From Peromyscus leucopus (lineage: Eukaryota; Chordata; Mammalia; Rodentia; Cricetidae): a stretch of 64,000 nt of DNA. Below are positions 32,131 to 42,725 of this stretch, one piece after another. The notes under the pieces were generated by a model that saw only the letters and a list, made by a program, of their open reading frames with translations, searched no databases and was not told where the DNA came from. A program made the position numbers and the translations under genes. Every line of letters begins with the position of its first letter. Position 1 is the first letter of the stretch. The DNA lies in assembly GCF_004664715.2 (NCBI RefSeq), contig NC_051082.1, positions 11,293,998-11,357,997 of the forward strand, read 5' to 3'.

Positions 32131-32934
32131 CTTACTGCTTGTCCAGCAGCAAACAAAAATTTAGTCCCTGGAGGCAGCTGCTCACCTCTTGGGGCAACAG
32201 AGAGGAAGAAGGCCACTCTAGGACTCTGCTGTCCCAGGTGGGGCTGGAGGTTGGGGGAATCTGCAGACCAGCCACTTCTAGAGAGGTCCATGATCTTCCA
32301 CCAGGAACAGGGCAATGGAGTCTTGCGATGTTACCTACCATCATTTGGGGGGGGGGGGAGCGGGGCATTCCATGGACCCTGTTGTGCCTGGGAGAAAAAG
32401 GTAGAGGATAAAGCTGAGGTAAGGAAACCCTATTGAAGATGCCACATGGTTGGTTAGGTGACCAGAGCCACCAAGCGACAGACACACAGGCCTTATTTCA
32501 CCTGGTCCTTCAAGCATCCCCATGTGCCTTCCATCATCTTCAGGTGACATATGAGAAAGGCGGCAACTCCTCACCTGCGGAACTCTGCGACCTGAGCCTG
32601 GGTTCTTCATCCTACCAAGTGTCCCTACTCCCCATCACTCGACCCTTTCCACTGTGTTCCATGGTGACAGAGCCACATTGCTCTCCTCCACCCCTGCCCA
32701 CCCCCATGACTGGCAGGAAAGGCAAGAAGCGTGTCTTCCCTCTGAAGACTAGACACTGGGAGAAACCTCAAGGTCCAGTGCCATCCCACCCACCACAGTC
32801 ATATAGTTCCCAATGCCCTTCACAAGACCCCTGCCACCAAGCCTGACCACCTGAGCTTAACGGGACGGAGATGTGTACCTGCTGCTGGTCCTGGTCAAGC
32901 GGACTCACGGGACTAAGGAGAGCAGAGCATCTTT
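32131..32934. other. Unique non-coding sequence
   Basis: A G12 run lies at 32347-32358. Several overlapping frames of 110-140 codons exist on both strands (such as 31989-32411 plus and 32132-32485 minus), with no recognisable domain. No repeats identified. Confidence 0.45.
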
Positions 32935-33105
32935 TAGTGGGAGGGGCCCGAGCCTGCATCAGCCCTGGGCTGGAATACCAAGTTAGCCATTGCGTAACAT
33001 CAGACAAGACATTTGTCTGTGAAGAGACCCGGTGACCATGGCCCTCCAGGAGGTTGCTGTGAAGACTGGAGATGACCCACTCAGCTAATGATAGGCACTT
33101 GAGGA
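32935..33105 (+). repeat. MIR, diverged
   Basis: 'ccctgggctggaataccaagttagccattgcgtaacatcagacaagacatttg', followed by 'caggaggttgctgtgaagactggagatgacccactcagctaatgataggcactt', keeps the MIR sequence order, including the 'gttgttgtgaggattaaatga' region. Confidence 0.65.
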
Positions 33106-33299
33106 CTTAGGACCAGGGGCACTATCCACTGTCAACTGTGCCCATTGCTCGAGGCCTGTAGTGAGGCAGTACATCATGGCCAGAGTAGGGAGCAGAGGGC
33201 CATGGACCCACATCCCATTGAGAGCACAGCACCAATGATAAAAAGACCTCACACTAGTCTCTGCCTCCCAGAGGTCCCACCACCTCCTGATAGCATCCG
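33106..33299. other. Unannotated non-coding sequence
   Basis: Nothing recognised. Confidence 0.5.
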
Positions 33300-33444
33300 C
33301 CTAGAGATGATACAGAAGTTAAGAGCGCTTGCTTGCTCTTCCAAAGGACAGGAATTCAGATCCCAGAACCCATGTTATAGGGCTCACAACTGCCTATAAC
33401 TCCAGCTCTAGTAGATTCCATACAATCTTCTAGCCTCTATAGGT

Positions 33445-33475
<31 letters not shown>

Positions 33476-33497
33476 ATTTTTTAAAAAATAAAAGTTA
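33300..33497 (+). repeat. B2/B3-type SINE with CA tail
   Basis: 'gatgatacagaagttaagagcgcttgcttgctcttccaaaggacaggaattcagatcccagaaccca', 'cctataactccagctc', then (AC)n at about 33447-33474 and an A-rich end. Confidence 0.88.
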
Positions 33498-33559
33498 ACT
33501 ATGGAACCATTTACCATCATCCACCACACAGTTCCAGGATGAAGAGTGCTGCTATGGGA

Positions 33560-33775
33560 ACCAGATGGACCAAGAATCGGCCTGCTTGGGCCAGTTGTTG
33601 ACCCTGGAGGACAAAGTTCAAATGGCCTACCCAAAGTCAGTTTGTGTATCTCAAAAGATGAGATGCCATGTGTACCTCACAGGACCTGCGTCAAGGGCTA
33701 GATGAGTTGAGCATTCAAATTCAGAGCTCCGTGCTTGGCACGCAGTGAGTCTCCAGACAATTCTTGCACATCTCC
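33560..33775 (+). repeat. Possible MIR
   Basis: 'tgtgtatctcaaaagatgagatgccatgtgtacctcacaggacctgcgtcaagggctagatgagttgagcattcaaa...gtgcttggcacgcagtgagt' follows the 3' half of MIR, including the 'gtgcctggcacatagtaag' counterpart. Confidence 0.6.
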
Positions 33776-34197
33776 TGCTTGTGTGTGTGTCTGAGTCATG
33801 GCTTCATGTGTTCTGGACCAAGTCTTCTCAAAGGCCTGGAGAGCAAAACCAACTTGGAAGACAGAGCTGGTGTCTCGCTGGGAGGCACCAGGTGGATTTA
33901 TTTGGGGTCCAGTGTAATAAAGACAAACTTGCATTTCCAGCAAAGATCAGATAGATAGGTGGGCTTGGAGCCCCCGATGGTGGGTTCCCAGAGCCCAGGG
34001 ACTCCCAGCTGGGATGCGAGTGTGTGCGGCGGCCATCTGGACTCTCCCAGGTTATCCCTGGGGGACTTTTCAAGAGAGGGGAATCTTCACCCCATGATCA
34101 TGATGGTAGTTGCTTGAGTGAAAACAGTCCTTTGTCTCTAGCAGTTGTCAAGAGGTGCTATGGCTCGTGAGACAAGCAGGTCAAAGCACGCCGGCTG
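33776..34197. other. Unannotated non-coding sequence
   Basis: Nothing recognised. Confidence 0.5.
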
Positions 34198-34229
34198 TCA
34201 CTTCTCGGCCTTTTGACTAAGCTCAAGTG
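34198..34229 (+). pseudogene. U2 snRNA 5'-end fragment (pseudogene scrap)
   Basis: Thirty-two bases match the start of U2 snRNA (CTTCTCGGCCTTTTGRCTAA and the following 'gctcaagtg'), with only a few differences, including G-to-A in 'ggccttttggcta' and A-to-C in 'aagatcaag'. Similarity stops at 34229, before the branch-point-recognition region, and no PSE-like promoter is seen. It is a truncated retrocopy and not a working snRNA. Chance identity over this length is unlikely. Confidence 0.75.
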
Positions 34230-34440
34230 AAAAGCGTTGTCGCCTATTTTGGAGCGACCGTTCCTGTCAATTGCCTGCATCACAGATAAGGCAAACGCAG
34301 GATGATTTTGAGCTTGAGATGTGGACAAGTGAAGCTTGATTGATGGTTCATAGCCGCCCCCCCCCAACAGCTAAAGCTATTCTGAACTTAGATGCTGTCG
34401 ATTATCTCAAAGGATCACGCTGTTGATGAGAAATCAGGGG
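34230..34440. other. Unannotated non-coding sequence
   Basis: Nothing recognised. A C10 run lies near 34356-34365. Confidence 0.5.
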
Positions 34441-34640
34441 CTAGGGGCCAGAGAGACGGCTCAGTGGGTAAAGAGGTGCTTGAAGCCACGCCTGATGACT
34501 TGAGTGTGGTCCCGTGGGTCCATGTGGTAGAAGGAGAGAACTGACTCCCACAGGTTGTCCTCTGAATGCCACACAAATGCCGCGCTGCACACACATGGAG
34601 CACAGACGCGCAAAAGTAAGCAAATAAATGCAAAAAATAA
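34441..34640 (+). repeat. B3-type SINE
   Basis: 'ggccagagagacggctcagtgggtaaagaggtgcttgaagccacgcctgatgacttgagtgtggtcccgtgggtccatgtggtagaaggagagaactgactcccacaggttgtcctctgaatgcc', ending in AATAAATGCAAAAAATAAG. It belongs to the 'gcctgatgacctgagttc' subgroup, as do 41214 and 57657. Confidence 0.88.
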
Positions 34641-35559
34641 GTAGAAAATAATGGCTAAGAGATCATATGAAAATGAGGGACATGTCTCTGTGTCTGGAAA
34701 TTCATGAGTCGAACAAGACAGAGTTCTTGACCAAGTCTCCAACTATATCTGAGATATTACAGGAAAAAGAACCAGGAGGTCACAGACTGGTTCCAGTTCA
34801 CATCCTCACAACTAGCCAGGTCATCAGGAGCCACATTACTACCCCCTCTTGATTTCATCACGTGTAAAATGGAGGGGGGTGTGACACTTTTTTGTTTAAT
34901 GCTTGGGGAGAAATCATGGGATTTCTTAATTACTTAAGCACGAATGATTTCACAATATCAATTCTTGTCCAAGTGTGAAACACACCCACACCTCAACTCA
35001 AAAGCTGCCTACAACCATCCCTTGCCCACCTTGCACCACCGCTGCTCACAACAAGAGGATGAACCATTCCTCCCTTCTTGAATCTGCCCTGGCCATGGGC
35101 TGTGATAGACATGGAAGACTTGCAATCCCCTTAAGAGTGGTTACTTCCTCTTCTTGAAGCCCAGGCTAGACCTTCAGGGACAAAAGCCACATGTCTAGAG
35201 ACCCCTGAGAAGGAGAGGGTGCCCTGGTGGTCCCATCTACACCAACAGCTAAACACAAGCCCATGAAAGACTTCGGCTGGCACCGCCCTGGGTAGAAGAA
35301 CCACGCAGCTGAGCCCTGCCTGGATGCCAGACCCATGGAGAGACGGCAGATGTGCTGCCCTTGGGACCTCAAGCCGGGACTCAGTTGTCACACAACAATC
35401 GTTAGATTCCCCTCGCCTGGAGGGAAGCTTAGTCATGCAAGGATTTTGTCCATCTTGATCCCACTGTGTCCCCAAACCTAGCCTGAAACCTGATACTTAG
35501 AAAATGCTTAGGAATCCTAAAAGACTGTTAAAGCCATCCATTCAAGCAAGTTTAGGTGG
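34641..35559. other. Unannotated non-coding sequence
   Basis: No repeat or gene was recognised in about 900 bp. A 114-codon minus frame (35131-35475) has no domain. Confidence 0.5.
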
Positions 35560-36090
35560 GACCTTGGTCACCACTGCAGTTTTGGCTTTCCTTTCCTTTA
35601 TAGTAGATTCAATTAGTTTGGGATCTTCATACATACTTAGTTGGCTCCCTCTCCCCCCTCCCCTCCTTTCTCTCCTCCCCTCCCTACTCCACTCCCCTCT
35701 CCCCCTTCCCTCTCCCCTCTCTCCCCTCCTCCCCCTCCCCTCTCTACTCCTCCCTTATCCCTCCCCTCTACCCCTCCCCTCCCCATTTCCCTTCTCTCCA
35801 CCCCTCTTAAACCCACCCCAGTATTCCCCCTCTACTTTCAAACCACATGTACTTCATTACCCTCATCATCCCCCACCCCCACCCCCGCCGCTCATGGGCC
35901 CCTTTCTGTGTCCTGGCCCCTACACACACACACACTCACCCCCACAGAAACACACACATATATAGGAATAAATGCTAGGCTCCACATAGGAGAACTCCAA
36001 GAGGACACGTGGAGTTTGTCCTTTTGAGCCCGGGGTTATCTCATTCAATGTGTTTTTTAGCTCCCTCCATTTTCCTGAAGATTTCACAGT
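35560..36090 (-). mobile_element. LINE-1 3' end, reverse orientation
   Basis: The right edge (35968-36085) is the reverse of the L1 ORF2 tail and early 3' UTR ('gctaggctccacataggaga', 'tttgtccttttgag...ggttatctcattcaatg', 'ctccctccattttcctgaa'). To its left lies a 180-bp almost pure pyrimidine block (35645-35820), the reverse of the purine-rich L1 3' UTR tract. The 153- and 128-codon Pro/Ser/Leu-rich plus-strand frames here are artefacts of the CCCCT-rich tract. Confidence 0.78.
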
Positions 36091-36099
36091 TTCACATGC

Positions 36100-36180
36100 T
36101 GAACTCGAACTCAGGAACCTGCTGTCTTTGCCTCCCCAGTGCTGGGTATTGCAGTCCTAGGTCACCATGCCAAGCTGGTG
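36100..36180 (-). repeat. B1/B4-like SINE scrap, reverse orientation
   Basis: 'gaactcgaactcaggaacctgctgtctttgcctccccagtgctgggtattgcagtcctaggtcaccatgccaagc' is the reversed body of a B1-like element, abutting the L1 end. Confidence 0.75.
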
Positions 36181-36999
36181 TCTCCCGGTCCTAGTTAACC
36201 AATCCATAGTCTCTTATCACCTGGCAATGACATGCATGTGTCCCTTCATCCATGTACCTGTCCCCGTGGACTGTGGGGTTACCCAGAAAGCAGCGACCGA
36301 TCACTTTGTTACACAGTCCTTGCTTCTGAGACTTCCCCCTTCACCAACTAACCTACCAACTGCTTACAGTCCAGCGGCATCCACCTTGCCAAACTCTGAC
36401 CCTGACTCTTACAGTTGGGGGAACTGTACCCCATTCTCCCTACCCTGCAGCGGAGAGGAATCCTTTGGCTTCCACTGAGTTCTGGGAAAGGACTTTCCCC
36501 ATCCATCCTCACGTCACTGGTTCCCATGGAGATGGGCTGTGCGTTCCCTGTCCGTCACCACTGGTTCTTCAGCTCCGTGTCTCCAGAACATAAAGACGTG
36601 GAGGAAGTGGTCTCTGTCTTGCCCGTCCCCACCACCCACTGCCCACCCACCCATGAACTGCTTTGAAGAAGGCAGCCACTTCTGCCCTGGGCCGTGACTC
36701 CCTTATCTGTCCCTCAGGGTCAGCACACAGCTCCCACCCCTCCCCCTGGCTGGGCCTGACAAACCCGTTCATTCGTTCATTCGCACTCTTCCAAAGCATT
36801 GTCCACTTTGGGGAGGGTGGCAGGACCCAAGTGCGGTCACTTCCCTTTGACAAATGCCCGTGCTGACAGCTGGACACCGTTTTACAAACCCTGGCCCCCT
36901 GCTGCCCCCCAGAAGGGGTGATGGGCAGAGCAGGAGGGCGCTCAGAGGCAAGCCATTTCCCAAGGACAGCACCCAGTGACATGCGCACATCGGAGAGAG
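36181..36999. other. Unannotated non-coding sequence
   Basis: Nothing recognised apart from a short (TTCG/TTCA) run near 36765-36783. The 139-codon minus frame (36569-36988) overlaps several plus frames and has no domain. Confidence 0.5.
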
Positions 37000-37130
37000 C
37001 AGTGGGCCAGAGTCTGACTATGGTGCCAGTGCCTGGCTGTGCCCCTCAGGCCAGGTGAACAGCCTCTCTGAACCTCATCTTTTTCACTTACAAAATAGAA
37101 ACCATTATCTTGCTGTTAACCTGCTCAGCC
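37000..37130 (+). repeat. MIR fragment
   Basis: 'gccagagtctgactatggtgccagtgcctggctgtgcc...ggtgaacagcctctctgaacctcatctttttcacttacaaaatagaaaccattatc' is ordered as MIR, with the ACCTCTCTG...CTCATCTGTAAAATGG core altered. Confidence 0.75.
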
Positions 37131-37773
37131 GTTACCATTCAAGCTGAGCACTGTGCTCTGTGGGTCAGGTCAGCATGCTGCTTAAGGAATCCCCTAGAAC
37201 AGGGGGGGTCACATGAACCTGCGCTTGAGGCGTCCAGAGGTATCCACAGGGTCTGGGTCTCACCTGAAGCCTTCACCGAGGGTAGGGGTCTTCTCCCATG
37301 CTTCTGAAGTGACCAGCAGGACTCAGTCTCTTGCAGACTCGAGAACACAGAGGTCCCCCACTCTTTGGAAGCTCTACAACATGGCGACTGAGCCCATCAA
37401 TGCCAGCTAAGTGGAGAGCATGCTGGCAAGTGGGTGGGTCAGAAGCAAATGACCAGGGCACGTCTCAGTTAAGGAGGGGAGAGGTCGATTCATGAGGGCA
37501 TAGGAAGTAGGGGACAAGGGCCCCTAGGGACCATCCTGGAGGCTACCTGCATTTATTCAAATCCTAACTGACTGCAATAAAGAAGCCTGGTACATGAGAA
37601 GTACTTAGCAGGGGTACTTTGGGGGGGGCTAGTGAGTACTTAGCAGGGGAAGTACTTCACGCAGGACCTGTGCATGTATGTACCAACCACTTAATCCTTC
37701 CAGAGTTCAGGATCCATCAGGAAACAGAGTATACTTGTTTGGTTAACAAGGCACATCACGAAAAGCCCCCATG
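37131..37773. other. Unique non-coding sequence with a short duplication
   Basis: The word GTACTTAGCAGGGG occurs twice about 33 bp apart (near 37602 and 37635), with G8 at 37621-37628 between them. Nothing else recognised. Confidence 0.5.
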
Positions 37774-37971
37774 TGACACTGTTTTTTTGTTTGTTTGTTT
37801 GTTTGTTTTGTTTTGTTTTTCTGAGACAGGGTTTCTCTGTGTAGCTTTGGTGCCTGTCCTGGAACTCACTCTGTAGACCAGGCTGGCCTTGAACTCACAG
37901 AGATCCGCCTGCCTCTGACTCCCGAGTGCTGCGATTAAAGGTGTGTGCCACCACCGCCCAGCCTGACCCTG
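37774..37971 (-). repeat. B1 SINE, full length, with TSD
   Basis: Reverse B1: a T-rich tail expanded as (TTTG)n/(TTTTG)n (37782-37829), then 'tgagacagggtttctctgtgtagctttggtgcctgtcctggaactcactctgtagaccaggctggccttgaactcacagagatccgcctgcctctg', ending 'gtgtgtgccaccaccgcccagc'. The 'gctttggtgcctgtcctgg' part is the cricetid-type form. Flanking repeats are TGACACTG (37774-37781) and TGACCCTG (37964-37971). One of the least diverged elements in the window. Confidence 0.95.
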
Positions 37972-38254
37972 TCTTTCTAGTGGAGGTCTAGATGAGTGTA
38001 CCTCAGGTTCTAGTTCAAAAGGTCAAGATGAACCTCCCAGTCAGGGCATGTGGACCAGCTCTCACCTCCTGTGTGCACAGCCCCACGAAATGGCCAGAAC
38101 AGATACAGGGAGGCCTCTAGCGCACCTGCTGAATTTGCTGCCAGGTTTGGGTTTGTTCTGGTTTTAACAAAAGCCACTAAATTCCAATTTCAAAGCATCC
38201 TTGTAAGAACTCCGCCTTTGTATGAATACCCGAAGTGAGAATATAGTCAAGTAA

Positions 38255-38462
38255 GGGGTGTGGCTCAATTGGTAAAGTGCCTTCCTCGCATGCGTGAAGC
38301 CCTGGGTTCCATCCCCAGCACCACATAAGCCAAACATGGCCACACACTCCTGTAATCCCCATACCTGGGAGGTGAGGTCACGGAGTGCAGAAGTTCAAGG
38401 TCACTTTGAGCTACCTAGCCAGTTCAGGGCCAGCCTGGGCTACCTGAGATGCCATCTTGAAA
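38255..38462 (+). repeat. B4-type SINE
   Basis: 'ggggtgtggctcaattggtaaagtgccttcctcgcatgcgtgaagccctgggttccatccccagcacc' fused to 'aacatggccacacactcctgtaatccccatacctgggaggtgaggtc...gttcaaggtcactttgagctacc...ggccagcctgggctacctgag'. The ID-like head and B1-like body are both present. Confidence 0.92.
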
Positions 38463-39882
38463 ACCAAAGTAAAGAAAACGGTAGGGTTTTATTCATTCAG
38501 ACATTTGATCATCTTTACCGCAGGCAGTAAGTGGGGCAGTGCTGGGAGATGGAGGAGCCAGAACCACTCATTCCATATACACCTAGCGTCTCAGCCTTAG
38601 AGGTGGCCCCATTGACCTCTGCGTGTTCCCACCGGCCCCTTCCCTTTCTTCTCCAAACCCAGGCTCTCTCCTTTGCAGTCCACCAGTAGACAGGGAAAAG
38701 GTTGAAGGTAGGTAGGCCAGAATGTCCCACAGAAGACCAAAAGACCCTCCTGATTTCTTGATTATTGGTGCCCTGGGTGCTCTCACTGGGTGAGTCATCT
38801 CCCCATCACCATTACCCTCCTCCTCCTCGTCCACGTAAGGGGAGTGATTTTACCTACTCTCTGCTCCAGGATGTAGCTATGGATCTGAAAAGAAATCACA
38901 GGAGGCCAAACCACACAGATCCCCACATAGGAGGTACCTTGAGTAGCCAAACAGAGAGAGAGAGAGAGAGAGAAAGTGAACCATTGGCAGAGGGAGGATC
39001 AGGAGTTAGCAGGTGACAGAGTTCTGGAGGTGGATGACGATGGCTGTGTGACCGCGTTAATGTCCCTGAGGCCACTGAACTTGTTTTCCTAGAAGAGGAA
39101 CGAGGAGGCATGGACGAGCCCGTGCCTTGCACATGGCTGCCCGGTTTCCCCGCCACCCACAGCGCGCTGTCTTGTGTGCTAGCTAAGCCCTTTGCTCTTT
39201 GCAGCTGTCCAGCAACCCTCGCTGCCCCCGGCCCATCCATCACTCCGTCCCCACTCTCATCCGTCTTCCCGGGGCCTGCCTGCTCATCCGTCAGCCACGG
39301 CAACGTGGGCCACCACTCGTCCACCTCTCCCGGGCCACCCACTCATCTCTAGCCACCTGCTGCCACCTCTGTTCCCCTCCATGCCTTCCACGACTCTCAC
39401 TTCCTAGCCATCCTCCCAATTTGGAGAGATGCTGGAGTGACTCTCCCCCGGTCTGCCCCCAGGAACACAGGGGTCCCGGGACAACACAGTGTAAGTGTGA
39501 TTTCAAGTCTTGTCCAACTGTGGAGAGTGACGCCACAGGTCTGGGCGGGGCCTGGGGTTCTGCATTTCTAATCAGCTTTGGCTGCTGCTCCATGGACCGC
39601 AGTTGGAGAAGTCACGTTGGAGACATTGTCTAGCTACTGTTCTGATTCCAACCCCAAGGACTCCAGAGGCCTCTGAAAAAGGCTTTTGCCACCACTGGGA
39701 ACATTGTATGAGAACCTGTAGAGATGCCACAAAACAACCTGAGTGACTCTGGAGTGTGGGCTGATGTCCTTCAACTCACTGGGTCTGCGCTGTTCGTCTT
39801 GGAGAAAGATAGGAAATCTTAGTGGATGTTGAGAAATTCTTTTTGAAGTCGTTGATAATGATGTGTCATTGGGGGGGGAAAG
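38463..39882. other. Unique non-coding sequence
   Basis: A (GA)n lies at 38953-38974. A pyrimidine tract and AG (CTCTTTGCAG, ending 39204) precede a segment open in all three forward frames to about 39350. The Ser/Pro-rich frame is eye-catching, but no family is recognised. The 39110-39400 part is GC-rich. No transposon identified. Confidence 0.45.
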
Positions 39883-40062
39883 CCCACAGGCCTGGGATGG
39901 AGCTTAGTGAGCAGAGTGCTTCGGGATGCACACTTCAACTCCCAGCACTGGGGAGGTGGGGGTGAAGGCAGGAGGATCAAGAAGGTCAAGGTCATCTTTG
40001 GCTACCTAGCAAGTTCAGGGTCCGCCTGGGTTATATGAGACCCTGTCTCACAGGAGGAAGAA
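39883..40062 (+). repeat. B4-type SINE, partial
   Basis: 'cctgggatggagcttagtgagcagagtgcttcgggatgcacac', then 'ggaggatcaagaaggtcaaggtcatctttggctacctagcaagttcagggtccgcctgggttatatgagaccctgtctca'. The head is degraded, the 7SL-like half is clear. Confidence 0.87.
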
Positions 40063-40229
40063 GAGAGAGGGACCCCCCACTGACTAAGTGAGTGATCTAT
40101 TGAAGGATGCTTGACTCTCTCCCTCCCCCTTGAGCCTTGCATTTCTAGAAAGAGAGAAGGGGAAATGCCGCCACTGTGTAGTAAAGGCTAATGTCCCTTT
40201 GACAAAGTGATCCACGTCTGAAGTGTGAG

Positions 40230-40745
40230 AATGATGCTTCACTGCCACCCACTAATTCCCCAACCTCTCCATTAATCATCCTTCCAATCCCTTCATCTCT
40301 CCATCTCCCTTTCCCTCACCCCACCCCTTAACCTCCATCCCTTTGTTCCCACCCTCTCATCCTCTCCTCATCCTCTCCTCATCCCCTCATCCTTTTGTGC
40401 CCCCACCCCCCACATAACCCACATCACCTTATACCCACACCTTCATCTCCCCAGATCCTCATTCTCCATACCCCTACCCTCATAGCCTCCATATCCCCAC
40501 CCTCCATCCCCCACCCTCCCCCCCACCCCTCATTCCCCATCCCTCCAGCCCTCCATCCCTTCATCCCTCCATTCCCCAGCCCTCCATTCATCCCTTCATC
40601 CCCCATCCCATCTCCCCACCCCTTCATCCACCAACCCTCCACCCCTTCATCCCCCAGCCCACCATCCCCCAGCCCTTCATCCGCACCCCTTCATCTTACC
40701 ATCCCACCATCCCCATATCTCCCCCATGTTCTCCTTTCCCCCCAT
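40230..40745. repeat. C-rich (CCATCCC)-like degenerate tract, about 500 bp
   Basis: Over about 500 bp the plus strand is dominated by C with T and A and almost no G. Recurrent words are CCCTTCATCC, CCCACCCT and CCATCCC, without a fixed period. The 126-codon plus frame (40395-40775, Pro/Ser/His-rich) is a by-product. The minus strand is strongly G-rich, with many GGG runs and G-quadruplex potential. Confidence 0.9.
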
Positions 40746-40761
40746 CTCAGGTTCGGTGAAC

Positions 40762-40912
40762 ATCCTGAGGGCTGACAGAGGACAAGCAATGCTGACCACA
40801 CGCCGTGGGGACTCCTAAGGGCTGGAGGGGGACAGGGACACACTGACCACACACAGTGGGGGTTAATGAGATCTAAGAGGCACAGGGCAAATGTGACCAC
40901 ATGCAGTTGGGG
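40762..40912. repeat. Three diverged 50-51 bp tandem units
   Basis: The word TGACCACA is repeated at 40793, 40844 and 40894, each followed by a (C/T)(G/A)C(C/A)GTKGGGG-like part, and each unit carrying GGCTG/GGCAC and ACAGGG/GACAGAG parts. Spacings are 51 and 50 bp. It directly adjoins the C-rich tract. Confidence 0.78.
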
Positions 40913-41213
40913 TCCTGGACAAGACCTGGGAACAGGAAGGGAGGGTTTTTCAGCAGTTTTATATCAGGACCCAGTGACAGGACAAAGTCGTATTTACAGG
41001 AACGAGTCCAGGCCGGGGCTGCGTGAATGATGAAGGACTGTGAATGTGCTAACACAGGGGTCAGGCACTGGGGACCGCCATAAAATTATTTCATGAAGTT
41101 AGTTTCAAATGAAAGTGTTTACAGAACCCAGCTCTTCACCTCCTGCACTTGGAAAGGAATACAATTTGGAGACGGGGTTGTGACAAGGGGCTTCTGTATA
41201 AGGATTTCTTTAA
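40913..41213. other. Unannotated non-coding sequence
   Basis: Nothing recognised. Confidence 0.5.
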
Positions 41214-41386
41214 TGGGGGCCAGCAAGATGGCTCAGCAGGTAAAGGTATTAACACCAAGCCTGACGATCTGGGTTCAGTCCGAAGGACCCACATGGTAAA
41301 TAGACAGAACTGACTCCTGAAGTTGTCCTCTGACCTCTGCAGGGGGGCCATGGTGTGAGCACGCATGTGCATGCACACACGTGTGT

Positions 41387-41417
<31 letters not shown>

Positions 41418-41427
41418 TGAGCAAATA
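41214..41427 (+). repeat. B3-type SINE with CA tail
   Basis: 'gggggccagcaagatggctcagcaggtaaaggtattaacaccaagcctgacgatctgggttcagtccgaaggacccacatggtaaatagacagaactgactcctgaagttgtcctctgacctctgc', then CATGTGCATG words and (AC)n at about 41391-41415. Confidence 0.9.
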
Positions 41428-41446
41428 TAAAAATATTACCATCACA

Positions 41447-41567
41447 TTGTTGTCTGTTTTTGAGACAGGTTCTCCAGAGCCCAGCTGACCTTGAACTCAC
41501 AGTGATCCTCCTGCCTCAGTTCCATGCTAGCTGAGATCACCGTACACAAACCATCATGCCCAGTTTC
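41447..41567 (-). repeat. B1-like SINE, reverse orientation
   Basis: 'tttttgagacaggttctccagagcccagctgaccttgaactcacagtgatcctcctgcctcagttcc...accatcatgcccag' is a reversed B1-type body with a small central deletion. Confidence 0.85.
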
Positions 41568-41732
41568 TGATGGCTTAAAGAGCTCTGCTGTTAGGCTCGG
41601 AATGACTTTGGAAATGAAATGTTGGTTACGTGCATGGAGGAGACGGTGGCGAAAGTGACCAGCCAGGTGCAAGCAATAAAAGGGTACATTGTCCAAAAGA
41701 TCTTAAAACAACGACAGACTCGATTTTTATGA
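41568..41732. other. Unannotated non-coding sequence
   Basis: Nothing recognised. Confidence 0.5.
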
Positions 41733-41972
41733 TACACAGACTCATGTACACATACTACACACACATACCACATCATACATACATACAGACAGACACAAAC
41801 ATGCACATACACACATCACACACATACATAAATATACACACATTATACACACATACACACACACATACACACATATACACATATACATCACATCACACAC
41901 AAATATATACATATCACACATACACATCACACATACACACCACACATACACACACATCACACATATACACAC
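41733..41972. repeat. Degenerate (ACACAT)n/(CA)n tract, 240 bp
   Basis: Long array of ACACAT, ATCACAC and ATACACAC words with (CATA)n and (CAGA) variants. The 127-codon plus frame (Thr/His/Tyr-rich) and the minus-strand Cys/Met/Val-rich frames are artefacts. Confidence 0.93.
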
Positions 41973-42355
41973 CCAAACTACTACTGGCTAAAATTTTCAC
42001 TATTAGATTTTGAAATTTGAAACTAACATTAATCTCTGTGCCCATGTTAAGTACTGAAGTTGAGTTAAAATATCCATAATGCACAGGGTGAAGGTGTCAC
42101 TCCCTAGAAGACAAGGAAGCTGAGGAAAGTGCTTATCAAGCCCAGTAATCACGCTGCCCTGCTTCCTGTTTAAGACTCCTTTAAGGTGTGATAGAACCGA
42201 GTCCCTCCTTGCCAAAGTCACTTTGCTTTCCTGGCTCACAGAGTGCTGTGAACACTCTGCCCTTTGCTTCCAGGGGCTCTGGGTGCAGGATGGAGTTGGA
42301 AGGCAGCCTGGACCTATGAATGAGCCCAGCCTCAAATTCAAAAAAAGCAAAAAGA
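41973..42355. other. Unannotated non-coding sequence
   Basis: Nothing recognised. A 115-codon minus frame (42003-42350) has no domain. Confidence 0.5.
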
Positions 42356-42434
42356 GGTCTGGGGATGTAGCTCAGTGGTAGAGCACTGCCTGGCACATGT
42401 GAGGCCCTGGATTCAGTCCCTAGGACCATCTAAA
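42356..42434 (+). repeat. ID SINE
   Basis: 'tctggggatgtagctcagtggtagagcactgcctggcacatgtgaggccctggattcagtccctagga' keeps both Pol III boxes. ID elements derive from a BC1-type tRNA-Ala retrocopy. A short A-rich stretch precedes it rather than follows it. Confidence 0.9.
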
Positions 42435-42725
42435 TAGATAAGTGCCTGTGAGTGTTAACATGCAAATGCCGTGTGTCACTTTACACACAGGAGGTCCAGG
42501 AACTGATCCCCACAGAGACAGACCGCCACAGCACATGCTCCAAGATCAATGAGCAGGAAGATGTCGATATGAGGACACATCCCCAAAGAGATCACATGAG
42601 GGAGGGGCTAAGTGGGTAACTACCGATGGGCGGCCCAGCCTGTGCACCAAACCACCTTTCTGGAGATCAGTAATACTTTTTAAACTACCCATAGAAAATG
42701 ATCGACTTTCAAAAATAACTTTAAA

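Noticed and set aside
35504..36027. Long Pro/Ser/Leu-rich frames (153 and 128 codons)
   Set aside because: They are produced by the pyrimidine-rich reverse L1 3' UTR tract.
41630..42013. Thr/His/Tyr-rich 127-codon frame
   Set aside because: Translation of the degenerate ACACAT microsatellite.
42356..42434. tRNA gene
   Set aside because: The Pol III box pattern belongs to an ID SINE. No tRNA cloverleaf with anticodon stem and acceptor pairing is present.
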